From positions 62,001 through 126,000 of the forward strand of contig JACAER010000042.1 in the NCBI GenBank assembly GCA_013388745.1: a DNA stretch of 64,000 bases, read 5' to 3'. The position numbers and the translations under genes were made by a program. The notes under the pieces are model-generated. The model worked only from the letters and a program-made list of their open reading frames with translations, was not told where the DNA came from and made no database searches. Numbering within the stretch: position 1 is the first letter of the stretch; each line of letters begins with the position of its first letter. The stretch comes from Chloroflexota bacterium (lineage in GTDB: Bacteria > Chloroflexota > Anaerolineae > Aggregatilineales > Phototrophicaceae). Shown here in pieces: positions 34,032 to 44,700 of this stretch.

Positions 34032-34532
34032 ATGCAAACGAGTACCCTTGTTTCTGCCGAAGACAAACGCTGGCGGTTAATCCGCGCGACTATGCGCCGG
34101 CATGGTTTTGCCGCGAACGCTCTCATCGAAACTTTGCATACCGTGCAAGAAGCTTTTGGTTATCTGGATGAAGAGGCACTGCGTTATGTCGCCAAAGAAT
34201 TAAGAATCCCCCTCAGCCGCGTCTACGGCGTAGCCACCTTCTACAACCATTTCGCTATGAAGCCGCAGGGTGAACATCACTGTGTTGTCTGTCTGGGCAC
34301 AGCCTGCTACATTCGCGGCGGCTCACGGGTTTTGGAGGCTATCGAAAAAGCCGCCCAGGTCAAAGCTGGCGAAACGACGCCCGATAAAAAACTGTCGCTG
34401 CTGGTGGCGCGCTGTGTTGGTTTATGCTGGTTGGCGCCGGTAGCCCTGTTTGACGATGAAGTCGCGTCGGAAGCCACCCCCGAAGAGGTGGCGCAAAAGG
34501 TAGGGGAGTGGGTCGATCATGTATCTTCCTGA
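34032..34532 (+). CDS. hoxE: NAD-linked NiFe hydrogenase diaphorase subunit HoxE (NuoE-like)
   Basis: A 166-residue [2Fe-2S] thioredoxin-fold subunit of the diaphorase part of bidirectional hydrogenases. Seen: N-terminal helical domain (LIETLHTVQEAFGYLDEEAL, then YGVATFYNHF) and the cluster cysteines C87-x4-C92 and C128-x3-C132, the NuoE/HoxE spacing. The ATG at 34032 has GAAGG close upstream; an in-frame TTG at 34017 is less likely. A stronger site, AAAGGAGGG at 33991-33999, is not matched to any start codon. First gene of the hox cluster; its end overlaps hoxF by 14 bases. Confidence 0.93.
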   Translation: MQTSTLVSAEDKRWRLIRATMRRHGFAANALIETLHTVQEAFGYLDEEALRYVAKELRIPLSRVYGVATFYNHFAMKPQGEHHCVVCLGTACYIRGGSRVLEAIEKAAQVKAGETTPDKKLSLLVARCVGLCWLAPVALFDDEVASEATPEEVAQKVGEWVDHVSS

Positions 34533-36168
34533 AGATGAACTTCAGCGGATAGACGAAGAAGAGCGTTTACTCAAAGGGCAGTACAAGCACCATATTCATG
34601 TTTGTCTGGGTGCCAACTGCCTCAACGCCCACAGCGCCCAGGTCTTGAGCGCCCTGGAAACCGAAGCCAAAGCGCGCGGACTGGAAAAAGTCTGTTCTGT
34701 CACAGGTGGCGGCTGCCGCGGCTTATGTGTGGCTGGCCCTACAGTGACGCTCGAACCCGATAACGTCCTCTATGGCAAAGTCCAGCCGAACGACGCCGGA
34801 GACATCATCGCCAGTCTGGGGGGCGAACCGGTGGAGCGCTTGAATCGACCTACAGACAATCCCTTCTTCATGCGCCAGCAGCGTATCGTGCGCGAGATGG
34901 AAGGGCGTCTGAATCCCGAGCGTATCGAAGACTATATCGCGGCAGGCGGTTATAAATCGCTGCTCAAAGCGCTGAACGAAATGACCCCCGCCGAAGTCAT
35001 CAACGAAATCACACGCAGCGGCCTGCGCGGGCGTGGCGGCGCAGGCTATCCCACCGGCCTGAAGTGGAAAACTGTCGCCAAAGCGCGCGGCGAACACAAA
35101 TACGTCATCTGCAACGGCGACGAGGGCGATCCAGGCGCGTTTATGGATCGCAGCGTGATGGACGACTTCCCGCACCGCCTGCTGGAGGGCATCATCATCG
35201 GCGCGTATGCTGTCGGCGCAGATCGCGGCTATCTCTATGTCCGCGCAGAATACCCGCTCTCCGTCAAACGCCTGCAACTGGCAATCCGCCAGGCACAAAA
35301 ACAAAATCTGCTGGGAAACAATATCGCGGGCACCGCCTTTAACTTCGACTTGCAGGTGCGTGTCGGCGCCGGCGCTTATGTCTGCGGCGAAGAAACCGCG
35401 CTGATCGCCTCGATCGAAGGCAAACGCGGTCAGCCGCGTCCCCGTCCTCCCTATCCGGCGGAGTCGGGTCTCTGGGGCTACCCAACCCTGATTAACAATG
35501 TCGAGACCTTTGCCAATATTGGGGCCATTATCCGTAATGGCTCGGCGTGGTATGCCAGTATCGGCACCGAAAAGAGCAAGGGCACGAAAGTTTTCGCGCT
35601 GACCGGCACAGTCAGCCACAGCGGTTTGATCGAAGTGCCGATGGGCACAACACTGCGCGAAATCATCTTCGACATCGGCGGCGGCATTCCCGACGGGCGC
35701 AAATTCAAGGCGGCACAAACCGGCGGACCCGGCGGCGGCTGTATTCCTGAACAATATCTCGACCTCTCAGTAGACTTCGAATCGCTGGCCAGTGTCGGCT
35801 CGATGATGGGGTCGGGCGGGTTGGTCATCATGGATGACCGCACCTGTATGGTCAACGTCGCCAAATATTTCCTGGAATTTTGCAAATCGGAATCCTGCGG
35901 CAAATGTATTCCCTGCCGTGTGGGGACGGCACATATGTTTGATATTCTGGACAAGATCACCAAAGGCGAAGCCACGCTCGATGATCTCACGCTGTTGGAA
36001 GAACTGTGCGATACTGTCAAGCATACCAGTTTGTGTGGGTTAGGGCAGTCTGCGCCGAACCCGGTGTTGAGCACGCTGCGTTTCTTCCGCGATGAATATA
36101 TCGCGCACATTGTCGATCATGTCTGCCCGGCGGGCGTTTGTGAGTTCGAGAAAGAAGCGGTGCGATGA
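34519..36168 (+). CDS. hoxF: NAD-linked NiFe hydrogenase diaphorase subunit HoxF (NuoF-like flavoprotein)
   Basis: A 549-residue subunit. An N-terminal thioredoxin-like [2Fe-2S] domain (C29, C34, C66, C70) precedes the FMN/NADH module with [13 protein letters not shown] (about 169-181), [15 protein letters not shown] and [17 protein letters not shown]. The C-terminal [4Fe-4S] motif is [13 protein letters not shown], with the fourth cysteine in [12 protein letters not shown]. It oxidises or reduces NAD(P) and feeds electrons through HoxU to HoxYH. Length and fused N-terminus match HoxF rather than complex I NuoF. Overlaps hoxE by 14 bases and hoxU by 4 (ATGA). Confidence 0.96.
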   Translation: MYLPEDELQRIDEEERLLKGQYKHHIHVCLGANCLNAHSAQVLSALETEAKARGLEKVCSVTGGGCRGLCVAGPTVTLEPDNVLYGKVQPNDAGDIIASLGGEPVERLNRPTDNPFFMRQQRIVREMEGRLNPERIEDYIAAGGYKSLLKALNEMTPAEVINEITRSGLRGRGGAGYPTGLKWKTVAKARGEHKYVICNGDEGDPGAFMDRSVMDDFPHRLLEGIIIGAYAVGADRGYLYVRAEYPLSVKRLQLAIRQAQKQNLLGNNIAGTAFNFDLQVRVGAGAYVCGEETALIASIEGKRGQPRPRPPYPAESGLWGYPTLINNVETFANIGAIIRNGSAWYASIGTEKSKGTKVFALTGTVSHSGLIEVPMGTTLREIIFDIGGGIPDGRKFKAAQTGGPGGGCIPEQYLDLSVDFESLASVGSMMGSGGLVIMDDRTCMVNVAKYFLEFCKSESCGKCIPCRVGTAHMFDILDKITKGEATLDDLTLLEELCDTVKHTSLCGLGQSAPNPVLSTLRFFRDEYIAHIVDHVCPAGVCEFEKEAVR

Positions 36169-36872
36169 GCGTTGTAGTGACCCTCAAAATCAATGACATA
36201 GATGTCAGCGGCCAGGAAGACGAAACCATCCTGGATGTCGCGCGCGAACACGACATCTACATTCCGACGATGTGCCACCTCGACGGCCTATCTTCCGTTG
36301 GCGCCTGCCGTTTGTGCCTGGTCGAAGTGAAAGGCATGAACCGCCTCGTGACCGCCTGCACGGTGAAAGTCGCCGAAGGCATGGAGGTCTACACCGAGAC
36401 TGAACGCCTGAAGAAATATCGGCGGATGCTGGTAGAAATGCTCTTTTCAGAAGGCAACCATATCTGCTCAGTGTGCGTCGTCAACGGGCGCTGCGAGCTG
36501 CAAAGCATGGCCGGGCGCGTTGGCGTGCAGCACATCACCTTGCCCTACTACAACCCGCTGCGCACACTCGATACCACTCATGAGCGCTTCGTGATTGACC
36601 GCAACCGCTGTATCCTCTGCACGCGCTGTGTGCGTGTCTGCGATGAAATCGAGGGCGCGCATACCTGGGATTTGGGCGGGCGCGGCATTGAGTCGCATGT
36701 CGTGACCGATTTGAATACTTTCTGGGGCGACTCGCCCACCTGCACCGGGTGCAGCAAGTGCGTCCATGTCTGCCCGACAGGCGCGCTGTTCGAAAAGGGG
36801 CGTTCGGTGACTGAAATGACCAAGCACCGCGAATTTTTGCCCTATTTGACGATGATGCGGGAGAAAAAATGA
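36165..36872 (+). CDS. hoxU: NAD-linked NiFe hydrogenase iron-sulfur subunit HoxU
   Basis: A 235-residue electron-wire subunit resembling the N-terminal part of NuoG. Seen: plant-type [2Fe-2S] domain with C37, C48, C51 and C65; His-Cys3 [4Fe-4S] motif H99, C101, C104, C110 ([13 protein letters not shown]); and two ferredoxin-type [4Fe-4S] motifs, [12 protein letters not shown] (149-159) and [12 protein letters not shown] (193-203). It carries electrons between HoxF and the hydrogenase small subunit. It starts within the hoxF stop (ATGA) and ends overlapping hoxY in the same way, implying coupled translation. Confidence 0.96.
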   Translation: MSVVVTLKINDIDVSGQEDETILDVAREHDIYIPTMCHLDGLSSVGACRLCLVEVKGMNRLVTACTVKVAEGMEVYTETERLKKYRRMLVEMLFSEGNHICSVCVVNGRCELQSMAGRVGVQHITLPYYNPLRTLDTTHERFVIDRNRCILCTRCVRVCDEIEGAHTWDLGGRGIESHVVTDLNTFWGDSPTCTGCSKCVHVCPTGALFEKGRSVTEMTKHREFLPYLTMMREKK

Positions 36873-37411
36873 TGACTACACAGAAAGCACGCATCGCCAC
36901 TATCTGGCTCGACGGCTGTTCCGGCTGTCATATGTCGTTTCTGGATATCGATGAGCGTCTGCTGGCGCTGGCCAAAGTGGCCGACCTGGTCTACAGTCCA
37001 TTGGTCGATCACAAGAAATTTCCTGAAGATGTCGCTGTCACGCTGGTCGAAGGCTCGGTCAGCAGCACTGAAGACCTCGAAAAGATCAAACATGTGCGCG
37101 CCCACAGCAAATTCATTGTCTCGATGGGTGACTGCGCTGTAACGGGCAATGTGCCATCGATGCGCAACCCACTGGGCGTGGATGTGATTTTGCGCCGCGC
37201 TTACCTGGAAGAAGGGCTGGAAAATCCGCAGATACCGAGCCTGGTTGTGCCTAAACTGCTGCCGCTGGTCAAACCCGTTCATGCCGTCGTCAAGGTCGAT
37301 GTCTACGTGCCTGGATGCCCCCCACACGCCGAGACCCTGTTTTACGTCGTCAGTGAACTGCTGGCCGGACGCCTGCCCGATTTAACCAAAATGACCCGCT
37401 TCGGCGTTTAG
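36869..37411 (+). CDS. hoxY: NiFe hydrogenase small subunit HoxY
   Basis: A 180-residue small subunit of group 3d type, with only the proximal [4Fe-4S] cluster: C17 and C20 ([10 protein letters not shown]), C89 (MGDCAVTGN) and C150 (VPGCPPH). The medial and distal clusters of respiratory uptake enzymes are absent, and there is no twin-arginine signal, so the enzyme is cytoplasmic. It passes electrons from the NiFe site in HoxH to HoxU. ATG overlaps the hoxU stop; a second ATG follows directly. HoxH begins 20 bases downstream. Confidence 0.95.
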   Translation: MMTTQKARIATIWLDGCSGCHMSFLDIDERLLALAKVADLVYSPLVDHKKFPEDVAVTLVEGSVSSTEDLEKIKHVRAHSKFIVSMGDCAVTGNVPSMRNPLGVDVILRRAYLEEGLENPQIPSLVVPKLLPLVKPVHAVVKVDVYVPGCPPHAETLFYVVSELLAGRLPDLTKMTRFGV

Positions 37412-37431
37412 TGTAAATGAGGAGATGGGAT

Positions 37432-38847
37432 GTGAGCCAAAGAATAGTCATTGACCCGGTGACGCGTATCGAAGGACATGCCAAGATCACCATTCAGCTC
37501 AGCGATGGCGGCGAAGTCGAAGACGCGCATCTGCATATCACGCAAATTCGCGGCTTCGAAAAATTTGTCGAAGGTCGCCCTTTCCACGAAATGCCGTCGC
37601 TCATGGCGCGCATTTGCGGCATTTGTCCGGTCAGCCACCTGATGGCCTCCGCCAAAGCCTGCGACGCGCTCATGGCCGTGCGTGTGCCGCGCACCGGCAC
37701 CAACCTGCGCCGCCTGATGAACCTGGCGCAGATCGCCCAATCGCACGCGCTTAGTTTCTTCTATCTCTCGGCACCCGATTTGCTGCTAGGCATGGACGCG
37801 CCGCCCATCAAACGCAACCTGTTCGGCATTGCCGAGGCCAACCCGCAGATGGCGCGTGACGGCGTGCGTATTCGCAGCATCGGTCAGCAGATCATCGAAA
37901 TGCTGGGCGGCAAACGCATTCACCCAGCATGGGTCGTGCCTGGCGGTGTCAACGAACCCCTGACTGCCGAAAAACGCGACAAAATGCTGGCGATGATGCC
38001 CGAAGGCCTGGAACTGGCACTGCGCTGGCTCGACTGGTTCAAAGGCATTCATGAGCAGTTTCACGAAGAAATCGCCACCTTCGCCAGCTTCCCCACCATG
38101 TTTATGGGGCTGGTAGATAAGCAGGGCAATCTGGAGATGTACGACGGTTATCTGCGTTTTGTCGATGCTGATGGCAAAATCGTCGTTGATGATGTGCCGC
38201 CGGAGGAATATGCTACCTACATCGGCGAAGCGGTAGAACCGTATTCATATCTCAAGTCGCCCTACTATAAACCCCTGGGCTATCCAGGCGGCCTGTACCG
38301 CGTCGGCCCGCTGGCGCGCCTGAACCTGGTCAACGCCTGCGGCACGCCATTGGCGAACCGCGAACTGACGCAGTTCCGTGCGCGCGCTAATACGCGCAGT
38401 TCCTTCTACTTTCATATCGCGCGCCTGATCGAAATCGTTTACTCGTTCGAGAAAATGCAGCAGCTTTTAGACGATCCAGAGATTCTCAGCAAGCAAGTGC
38501 GCGCCTATGCCGCGCCCAACAGCTTAGAAGGCATCGGCGTGAGCGAAGCGCCGCGCGGCACGCTCATTCATCACTACAAGATTAACGAAAGCGGGGCGAT
38601 GGTACACGCCAACCTGATTATCGCCACCGGACACAACAACATCGCCATGAATCGCGGTGTCATGCAGGTCGCGCGCCATTTTATCAAAGACGGTCAGGTC
38701 AATGATGGTATTTTAAATCGTGTCGAAGCCGTGATCCGCGCTTACGACCCGTGTCTGAGCTGCTCTACCCATGCCATCGGCCACATGCCCCTTTTGATCG
38801 AAGTGGTCGATCCCAAAGGCGCGGTTGTCGCGGAGGTCAAACGATAA
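37432..38847 (+). CDS. hoxH: NiFe hydrogenase large subunit HoxH
   Basis: A 471-residue catalytic subunit. Nickel-iron ligands are intact: [10 protein letters not shown] (C62, C65) near the N-terminus and DPCLSCSTH (C441, C444, H447) near the C-terminus. A 24-residue tail follows His447, the part normally removed by the maturation protease after nickel insertion. I prefer the GTG at 37432 ([11 protein letters not shown]) because it matches the family N-terminus and has GAGGAG 8 bases upstream; the ATG at 37417 contains that site. Reaction: reversible H2 oxidation. The gene for the protease follows 3 bases later. Confidence 0.96.
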   Translation: MSQRIVIDPVTRIEGHAKITIQLSDGGEVEDAHLHITQIRGFEKFVEGRPFHEMPSLMARICGICPVSHLMASAKACDALMAVRVPRTGTNLRRLMNLAQIAQSHALSFFYLSAPDLLLGMDAPPIKRNLFGIAEANPQMARDGVRIRSIGQQIIEMLGGKRIHPAWVVPGGVNEPLTAEKRDKMLAMMPEGLELALRWLDWFKGIHEQFHEEIATFASFPTMFMGLVDKQGNLEMYDGYLRFVDADGKIVVDDVPPEEYATYIGEAVEPYSYLKSPYYKPLGYPGGLYRVGPLARLNLVNACGTPLANRELTQFRARANTRSSFYFHIARLIEIVYSFEKMQQLLDDPEILSKQVRAYAAPNSLEGIGVSEAPRGTLIHHYKINESGAMVHANLIIATGHNNIAMNRGVMQVARHFIKDGQVNDGILNRVEAVIRAYDPCLSCSTHAIGHMPLLIEVVDPKGAVVAEVKR

Positions 38848-38850
38848 ATA

Positions 38851-39312
38851 ATGCTGCTGTTCGTGGGTTACGGCAATCCACTACGCGGGGACGATGGTCT
38901 TGGGCCGGCTGTCGTCCACCAGCTTGCGCAGCGCGTACAGCGCGCGGGTGTGCAGTTTGTGACATGCCATCAACTTACCCCAGAACTGGTGGAAACGATC
39001 AGCCAGAGCTGTCATGTGGTGTTTATCGACGCTTTTGTTGGTGGCTGCCCTGGCGAAATCTGGTGCAACAGCATCGAGCCGTCTATGTCACCCGGCGCCT
39101 TGAATCATTATGTGTCACCGGCCATGCTGCTGGCGGCGGCCCGATCCTGGTATGGCGCAAAAACCACCGGCACGCTGATTACAATTTCCGGTGCCAGTTT
39201 TGGCTTTAGCGAACAGCTTTCTTCCCCTGTAGAAGCCGCGCTGCGGCAAGTCTTGGAATGGCTGGAACAGGGGATTGATTACTATTTCCGGGTTTATGGC
39301 TTGGCAGCGTGA
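38851..39312 (+). CDS. hoxW: Hydrogenase maturation protease (HoxW-like)
   Basis: A 153-residue endopeptidase of the HyaD/HybD/HoxW family, which clips the C-terminal tail of the NiFe large subunit once nickel is in place. Seen: the N-terminal motif GYGNPLRGDDGLGP with the nickel-sensing acidic residue, VVFIDA with the second acidic ligand, and LNHYVSPAMLL with the histidine ligand. It follows hoxH by 3 bases, so HoxH is its evident substrate. A 49-base gap leads to hypF. Confidence 0.92.
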   Translation: MLLFVGYGNPLRGDDGLGPAVVHQLAQRVQRAGVQFVTCHQLTPELVETISQSCHVVFIDAFVGGCPGEIWCNSIEPSMSPGALNHYVSPAMLLAAARSWYGAKTTGTLITISGASFGFSEQLSSPVEAALRQVLEWLEQGIDYYFRVYGLAA

Positions 39313-39361
39313 ACGGCGCACCCCCACCGTTCGGTGCTCGTAGAATAAGGTGAGGACAATC

Positions 39362-41680
39362 ATGGCCGAGCGGCTGCGGATCACGATTGCGGGGGCGGTA
39401 CAGGGGGTTGGCTTCCGCCCCTTTGTTTATCGGCTGGCGGTTGATCTGGGCGTTCAGGGCTGGGTGAGCAGTTCGCCGCAGGGAGTCATCATCGAAGCCG
39501 AAGCGTCGTATGAGACGCTGCGCCTTTTTATGATGCGCATCACCCAGGAAAGGCCGCCGCTCTCACGCATCCAGCGTCTTGATTCCAGCCGTCTGGAGGC
39601 CGTCGGGTATTCGGGCTTTGAAATTCGCCATGACCAGCAAAACAAAGGCCACACCAGCGCCCTAATCCTCCCGGACATCGCCACCTGCCCCGACTGCCTG
39701 CGCGAAATCTTCGACCCCCACAACCGCCGTTACCGCTACGCTTTTACCAACTGCACCCACTGCGGCTCGCGTTTCAGCATTATCGATCGACTGCCTTACG
39801 ACCGCTCCAATACCTCGCTGAAAAATTTTGTGATGTGCGACGAATGCCGCGCTGAATACGATAACCCACGTGATCGCCGTTTTCATGCCCAGCCCAACGC
39901 CTGCCCCCGCTGTGGCCCGCAGTTGTCGTTGTGGAATGCGCAGGGCAAAGTGCTGGAAACATGCGACGAGGCGCTGCGCGCGGCGGAAGCAGCGCTCAAG
40001 CGCGGCAAGATTGTCGCCCTTAAAGCGCTTGGCGGCTTTTATCTGGTCGTTGATGCCCGTGACAGTGACGCGGTGCTGCGGCTGCGCGTGCTCAAAGGCC
40101 GCGAAACTAAACCCTTCCCGGTGATGCTGCCCTCGCTGGCAATGGCGAAACATCTCTGTCAGGTATCTGATCAGGAAGCGCGTTTGTTGAGCGCGCCCGA
40201 AGCGCCCATCGTCATTCTGCGCCGCCTCGATGAAGACGTGACCGATACTGCTCCCCGCGCACATGACGAAGAGAATTTTTGCGATGTTGCGGCGGAAGTC
40301 GCGCCAGAAAATCCCTATCTGGGCGTGATGCTGCCCTACAGCCCGCTTTATCACTTACTGATGAACGATCTTGGCTTCCCACTGGTGATGACCAGCGGCA
40401 ATCGCGCCGGCGAACCTGTGTGCAGCGATGAGAGCGCGGCGCTGGCGCGTCTGGGCGGCATCGCCGATGTTTTCCTCATCAACAATCGTCCCATCGCCCG
40501 TCAGGTTGATGACTCTGTAGTGCGCATCATGGCCGGGCGCGAAGTTATGCTGCGCCGCGCGCGCGGGTATGCTCCGTTCCCCATCGAACTCGCCAAAACC
40601 GCGCCTTGCCTGCTGGCGGCGGGCGCGCACCTGCGCAACACCGTCGCCGTGACCGAAGGCCGCCATGTCTTCCTCAGCCAGCACATCGGCGACATGGAAA
40701 CCCCGCAGGGTTACGAAGCCTTCCAGAACGTCATCGACGATTTTTTGCGCCTCTATGACCTGAAACCGCAAGTCGTCATCTGCGACATGCCCTCCGACAA
40801 GCATTCGCGGCGTTTTGCCGCTGCCGCTCACCTGCCCGTGACGCATGTCCAGCATCACTACGCCCATATTCTAGCCTGTATGGCCGAACACGGCATGGTC
40901 GCACCAGCGCTGGGTGTCGCCTGGGATGGCGGCGCTTACGGGCTGGATCAAACGCTGTGGGGTGGCGAATTTTTGCTCATCAACGACACTTCATTTACGC
41001 GCGTCGCCCAACTGCATCCCTTCCGCCTGCCCGGCGGCCCCAAAGCCGTTGCTGAACCGCGCCGCAGCGCCATCGGCCTGCTGCACGAAGTCTATGGCAG
41101 CAGCATCCCTGACCACCTGCCGCCGATTGCCTCGTTTAGCGCGCCAGAAATACAGCTCCTCTATACTATGCTGCGCGAAAATATCACCAGCCCCACCACC
41201 ACCAGCGCCGGACGTCTCTTCGACGCCGTGGCCGCTCTGTTGGGCGTGCGCTATGTCAACCGTTTCGAGGGACAGGCGGCGCAAATGCTCGAATTCATGG
41301 CTGAGAGCATAAATACCGATGAATGCTACTCGTTTGAGGTTACAGACATCACTAGTGAGACACCCACCTTAGGGCGCATCATGAATTGGAAGCCGATGAT
41401 TCGGGACATTGTGGACGATATGCGCGGCGGGATTTCCCTAAATCACATCGCGGCCAAATTCCATAACACCTTAGCAAATATGATTGTGGCACTGGCCTAT
41501 AACTTTGGCGAAAAGCAGGTGGTTCTCAGCGGTGGCTGCTTCCAAAACAAACTGCTGCTGGAACGCGCCGTTCAACGCCTGCGCGATGCAGGGTTCCGCC
41601 CCTACTGGTCAAAGCGTATCCCGCCCAACGATGGCGGTATCGCGCTGGGGCAGATTATGGCGGCGCTGCGGGAGAGCTAG
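39362..41680 (+). CDS. hypF: Carbamoyltransferase HypF (NiFe cyanide-ligand synthesis)
   Basis: A 772-residue enzyme. Together with HypE it makes the cyanide ligands of the NiFe centre from carbamoyl phosphate. Domains in order: acylphosphatase (about 5-90, GAVQGVGFRPFVYRLA); zinc-finger region (about 105-185; CPDC, CTHCG, CDEC, CPRCG); YrdC-like domain (about 195-385, KPFPVMLPS, MTSGNRAGEP); and a Kae1-like carbamoyl-transfer domain (about 405-772, VQHHYAHILACMAEHG, AWDGGAYGLDQTLWGG, LSGGCFQN). ATG 39362 follows AAGGTGAGGA; a GTG four codons earlier is possible. The other hyp genes (A-E) are not in this window. Confidence 0.96.
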   Translation: MAERLRITIAGAVQGVGFRPFVYRLAVDLGVQGWVSSSPQGVIIEAEASYETLRLFMMRITQERPPLSRIQRLDSSRLEAVGYSGFEIRHDQQNKGHTSALILPDIATCPDCLREIFDPHNRRYRYAFTNCTHCGSRFSIIDRLPYDRSNTSLKNFVMCDECRAEYDNPRDRRFHAQPNACPRCGPQLSLWNAQGKVLETCDEALRAAEAALKRGKIVALKALGGFYLVVDARDSDAVLRLRVLKGRETKPFPVMLPSLAMAKHLCQVSDQEARLLSAPEAPIVILRRLDEDVTDTAPRAHDEENFCDVAAEVAPENPYLGVMLPYSPLYHLLMNDLGFPLVMTSGNRAGEPVCSDESAALARLGGIADVFLINNRPIARQVDDSVVRIMAGREVMLRRARGYAPFPIELAKTAPCLLAAGAHLRNTVAVTEGRHVFLSQHIGDMETPQGYEAFQNVIDDFLRLYDLKPQVVICDMPSDKHSRRFAAAAHLPVTHVQHHYAHILACMAEHGMVAPALGVAWDGGAYGLDQTLWGGEFLLINDTSFTRVAQLHPFRLPGGPKAVAEPRRSAIGLLHEVYGSSIPDHLPPIASFSAPEIQLLYTMLRENITSPTTTSAGRLFDAVAALLGVRYVNRFEGQAAQMLEFMAESINTDECYSFEVTDITSETPTLGRIMNWKPMIRDIVDDMRGGISLNHIAAKFHNTLANMIVALAYNFGEKQVVLSGGCFQNKLLLERAVQRLRDAGFRPYWSKRIPPNDGGIALGQIMAALRES

Positions 41681-41745
41681 TCACCCGCATAACCGGAAGC
41701 GCATCCGTCGTTTAGTGACCATACCGCGAACTTGAGGAGATTTTC

Positions 41746-44700
41746 ATGAGTCCAAGAGAAATCACTACTATAGACGCCAACGAAGCTGTGGCGCGTATCG
41801 CCTTTAAAGTTAACGAAGTTATTGCCATTTATCCCATCACCCCCTCCTCGCCTATGGGCGAATGGGCCGACGAATGGGCCGCCAACCGCGAAGCGAATAT
41901 CTGGGGCAGTGTGCCCCAGGTGATCGAAATGCAGAGCGAAGGCGGCGCCGCGGGCGCGGTGCATGGGGCGCTGCAAGCCGGCGCGCTCACCACCACCTTC
42001 ACGGCCTCACAGGGCTTGATGCTGATGATCCCCAACATGTACAAAATCGCGGGCGAACTCACTGCGGCAGTGATCCATGTCGCCGCGCGTTCGCTGGCCG
42101 CCCAGGGCTTATCGATCTTCGGCGACCACAGCGATGTGATGGCAACCCGCGCCACCGGCTTCGGTCTGCTGTGCTCCAATTCGGTACAGGAAGCCCACGA
42201 TCTGGCGCTGATCGCTCATGCTGCGGCGCTCGAAGCGCGCGTGCCCTTTATTCACTTCTTTGATGGCTTCCGCACTTCGCACGAAGTCAACAAAATGGAA
42301 CTGCTCAGCGATGCCGACATCACCGCCATGATCGACGGCGATCTCGTGCGCCAGCACCGCGCCCGCGCGCTTTCGCCTGATCATCCGGTGCTGCGCGGCA
42401 CAGCGCAAAATCCCGATGTCTACTTCCAGGCGCGCGAAACGGTCAATCCTTTCTACGCCGCCTGCCCCGCTATCGTGCAACAGGTAATGGATAAATTCGC
42501 CAAAATCGTCGGACGCCAGTACAAGCTGTACGAATACTACGGCGCGCCGGATGCCGAACGAGTGATCGTCATGATGGGGTCGGGTGCAGAAGCTGCGCAA
42601 GAAACCGTCGATTACCTGAACGAGCGCGGCGAAAAAGTCGGCCTGCTCAAAGTGCGCCTGTATCGCCCCTTCGATATACCGCGCTTTGTCGAAGCGCTGC
42701 CCGCCACCACCAAAGCCATTGCTGTGCTTGACCGCACCAAAGAACCCGGCAGCGCGGGCGAACCGCTGTACGTAGACACCATCACCGCCATTTATGAGGA
42801 ATGGCGTCACGGCGCCATGCCCGGCGTTGTCGGCGGGCGCTATGGTCTATCCTCGAAAGAATTCACGCCCGCGATGGTCAAAGCCGTCTTCGATAACCTG
42901 CAAGGCGCGCGTCCCCGCAACCACTTCACCGTCGGCATCACCGACGATGTTTCCAACACTAGCCTGGAAGTAGACAGTGAATTTTCGATCGAAGCGGACG
43001 ACGTGGTGCGCGCCGTGTTCTACGGGCTGGGCGCAGACGGCACAGTCGGCGCTAACAAAAACTCGATTAAGATCATCGGCGAAAACACCAATAACTACGC
43101 GCAGGGCTATTTCGTCTACGACTCAAAGAAAAGCGGCTCGATGACGATTTCGCATCTGCGCTTCGGCCCGCGTCCGATCCACGCGCCCTATCTCATCAGC
43201 AAAGCCAATTTTGTCGCCTGCCACCTGCCGGGTTTCCTGGAACGCTACGATATGCTTAAGGACATCGTGCCCGGCGGCGTTTTCCTGCTCAATCTGCCTT
43301 ATCCGGCAGAAGAAGCCTTCGCGCGCCTGCCGCGCATAGTGCAGCAGCAGATCATCGACAAAAAACTGCGCGTCTACACTATCGACGCCTACAAAGTCGC
43401 CAGAGAAAGTGGCATGGGCGGGCGCATCAACACCGTCATGCAGGTCTGCTTCTTCGCCATTTCCGGCGTCCTCCCCCGCGACGAAGCCATCGCCCAAATC
43501 AAATACTCGATCGAAAAGACCTACGGCAAAAAAGGCGACGAAATCGTCGAAATGAACCTGAAGGCCGTCGATAATACCATTGAGAACCTTTTCGAGCTTA
43601 CAATCCCGGCGCAGCCGGTCAGCGACGTCCCGATGCTGCCGCCTGTCCCCGCCGAAGCCCCTGGCTTTGTGCGCGACGTGCTGGGCATGATGATCGCGCG
43701 GCGCGGCGACGACCTGCCGGTCAGCGCCATGCCCATCGATGGCACGTATCCCACCGGCACAGCGCAGTGGGAAAAACGCAATCTGGCGCAGGAAATTCCG
43801 GTGTGGGATCCGCAGGTCTGCATCCAGTGCGGCAAATGCGCGCTGGTCTGCCCGCACGCGGTGATTCGCATCAAGGCTTATGAACCGGCAGCGTTAGCCG
43901 GCGCGCCCGAAACCTTTAAGGCGATGGACGCCAAAGACACTGAATGGCACGGCCTCAAGTACACTATTCAGGTCGCGCCGGAAGACTGCACCGGCTGCGG
44001 CATCTGCGTCGATATTTGCCCGGCCAAGAACAAATCGGCGGTCAACCTCAAGGCTATCAACATGCGCCCGCAGCCGCCCATCCGTGAGCAGGAACGCGAC
44101 AACTGGAATTACTTCCTCAACATCCCGGAAACCGATCGTCGCAACATCAAGATTTCCACCATCCGCCAGCAGCAGGTGCAGCAGCCGCTGTTTGAGTTCT
44201 CCGGCGCGTGCTCCGGTTGCGGTGAAACGCCCTATATCAAGCTCATCACACAGTTATTCGGCGACCGCACCATCGTCGCTAATGCCACAGGCTGCTCGTC
44301 GATTTACGGCGGCAACCTGCCAACCACTCCCTGGGCGCACAACAACGATGGCCGCGGCCCGGCCTGGTCGAACTCGCTGTTCGAAGACAATGCCGAATTC
44401 GGGCTGGGGATGCGGATCGCGCTCGATAAACAGCGCGAATACGCGGGCGAACTCTTGCAGCGCCTCTCCGCCCAGATTGGCGACGAACTGGTCAGCGCGC
44501 TGCTCGCCGCCGACCAGCATGACGAGGTCGGCATCTATGAGCAGCGTCAGCGGGTCGCCGCGCTCAAACAAAAACTGGCCGGCATGCAATCTGAAGACGG
44601 CAAACAACTGCTGGCGCTGGCTGATGCCTTTGTCAAAAAAGACGTGTGGATTATCGGTGGCGACGGCTGGGCTTATGACATCGGCTTCGGCGGCCTCGAC

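Noticed and set aside
34032-36872. The first three hox genes as NuoE-F-G of respiratory complex I
   Set aside because: HoxF carries the extra N-terminal iron-sulfur domain, HoxU is the short form, and NiFe hydrogenase subunits follow directly; no membrane subunits of complex I are present.
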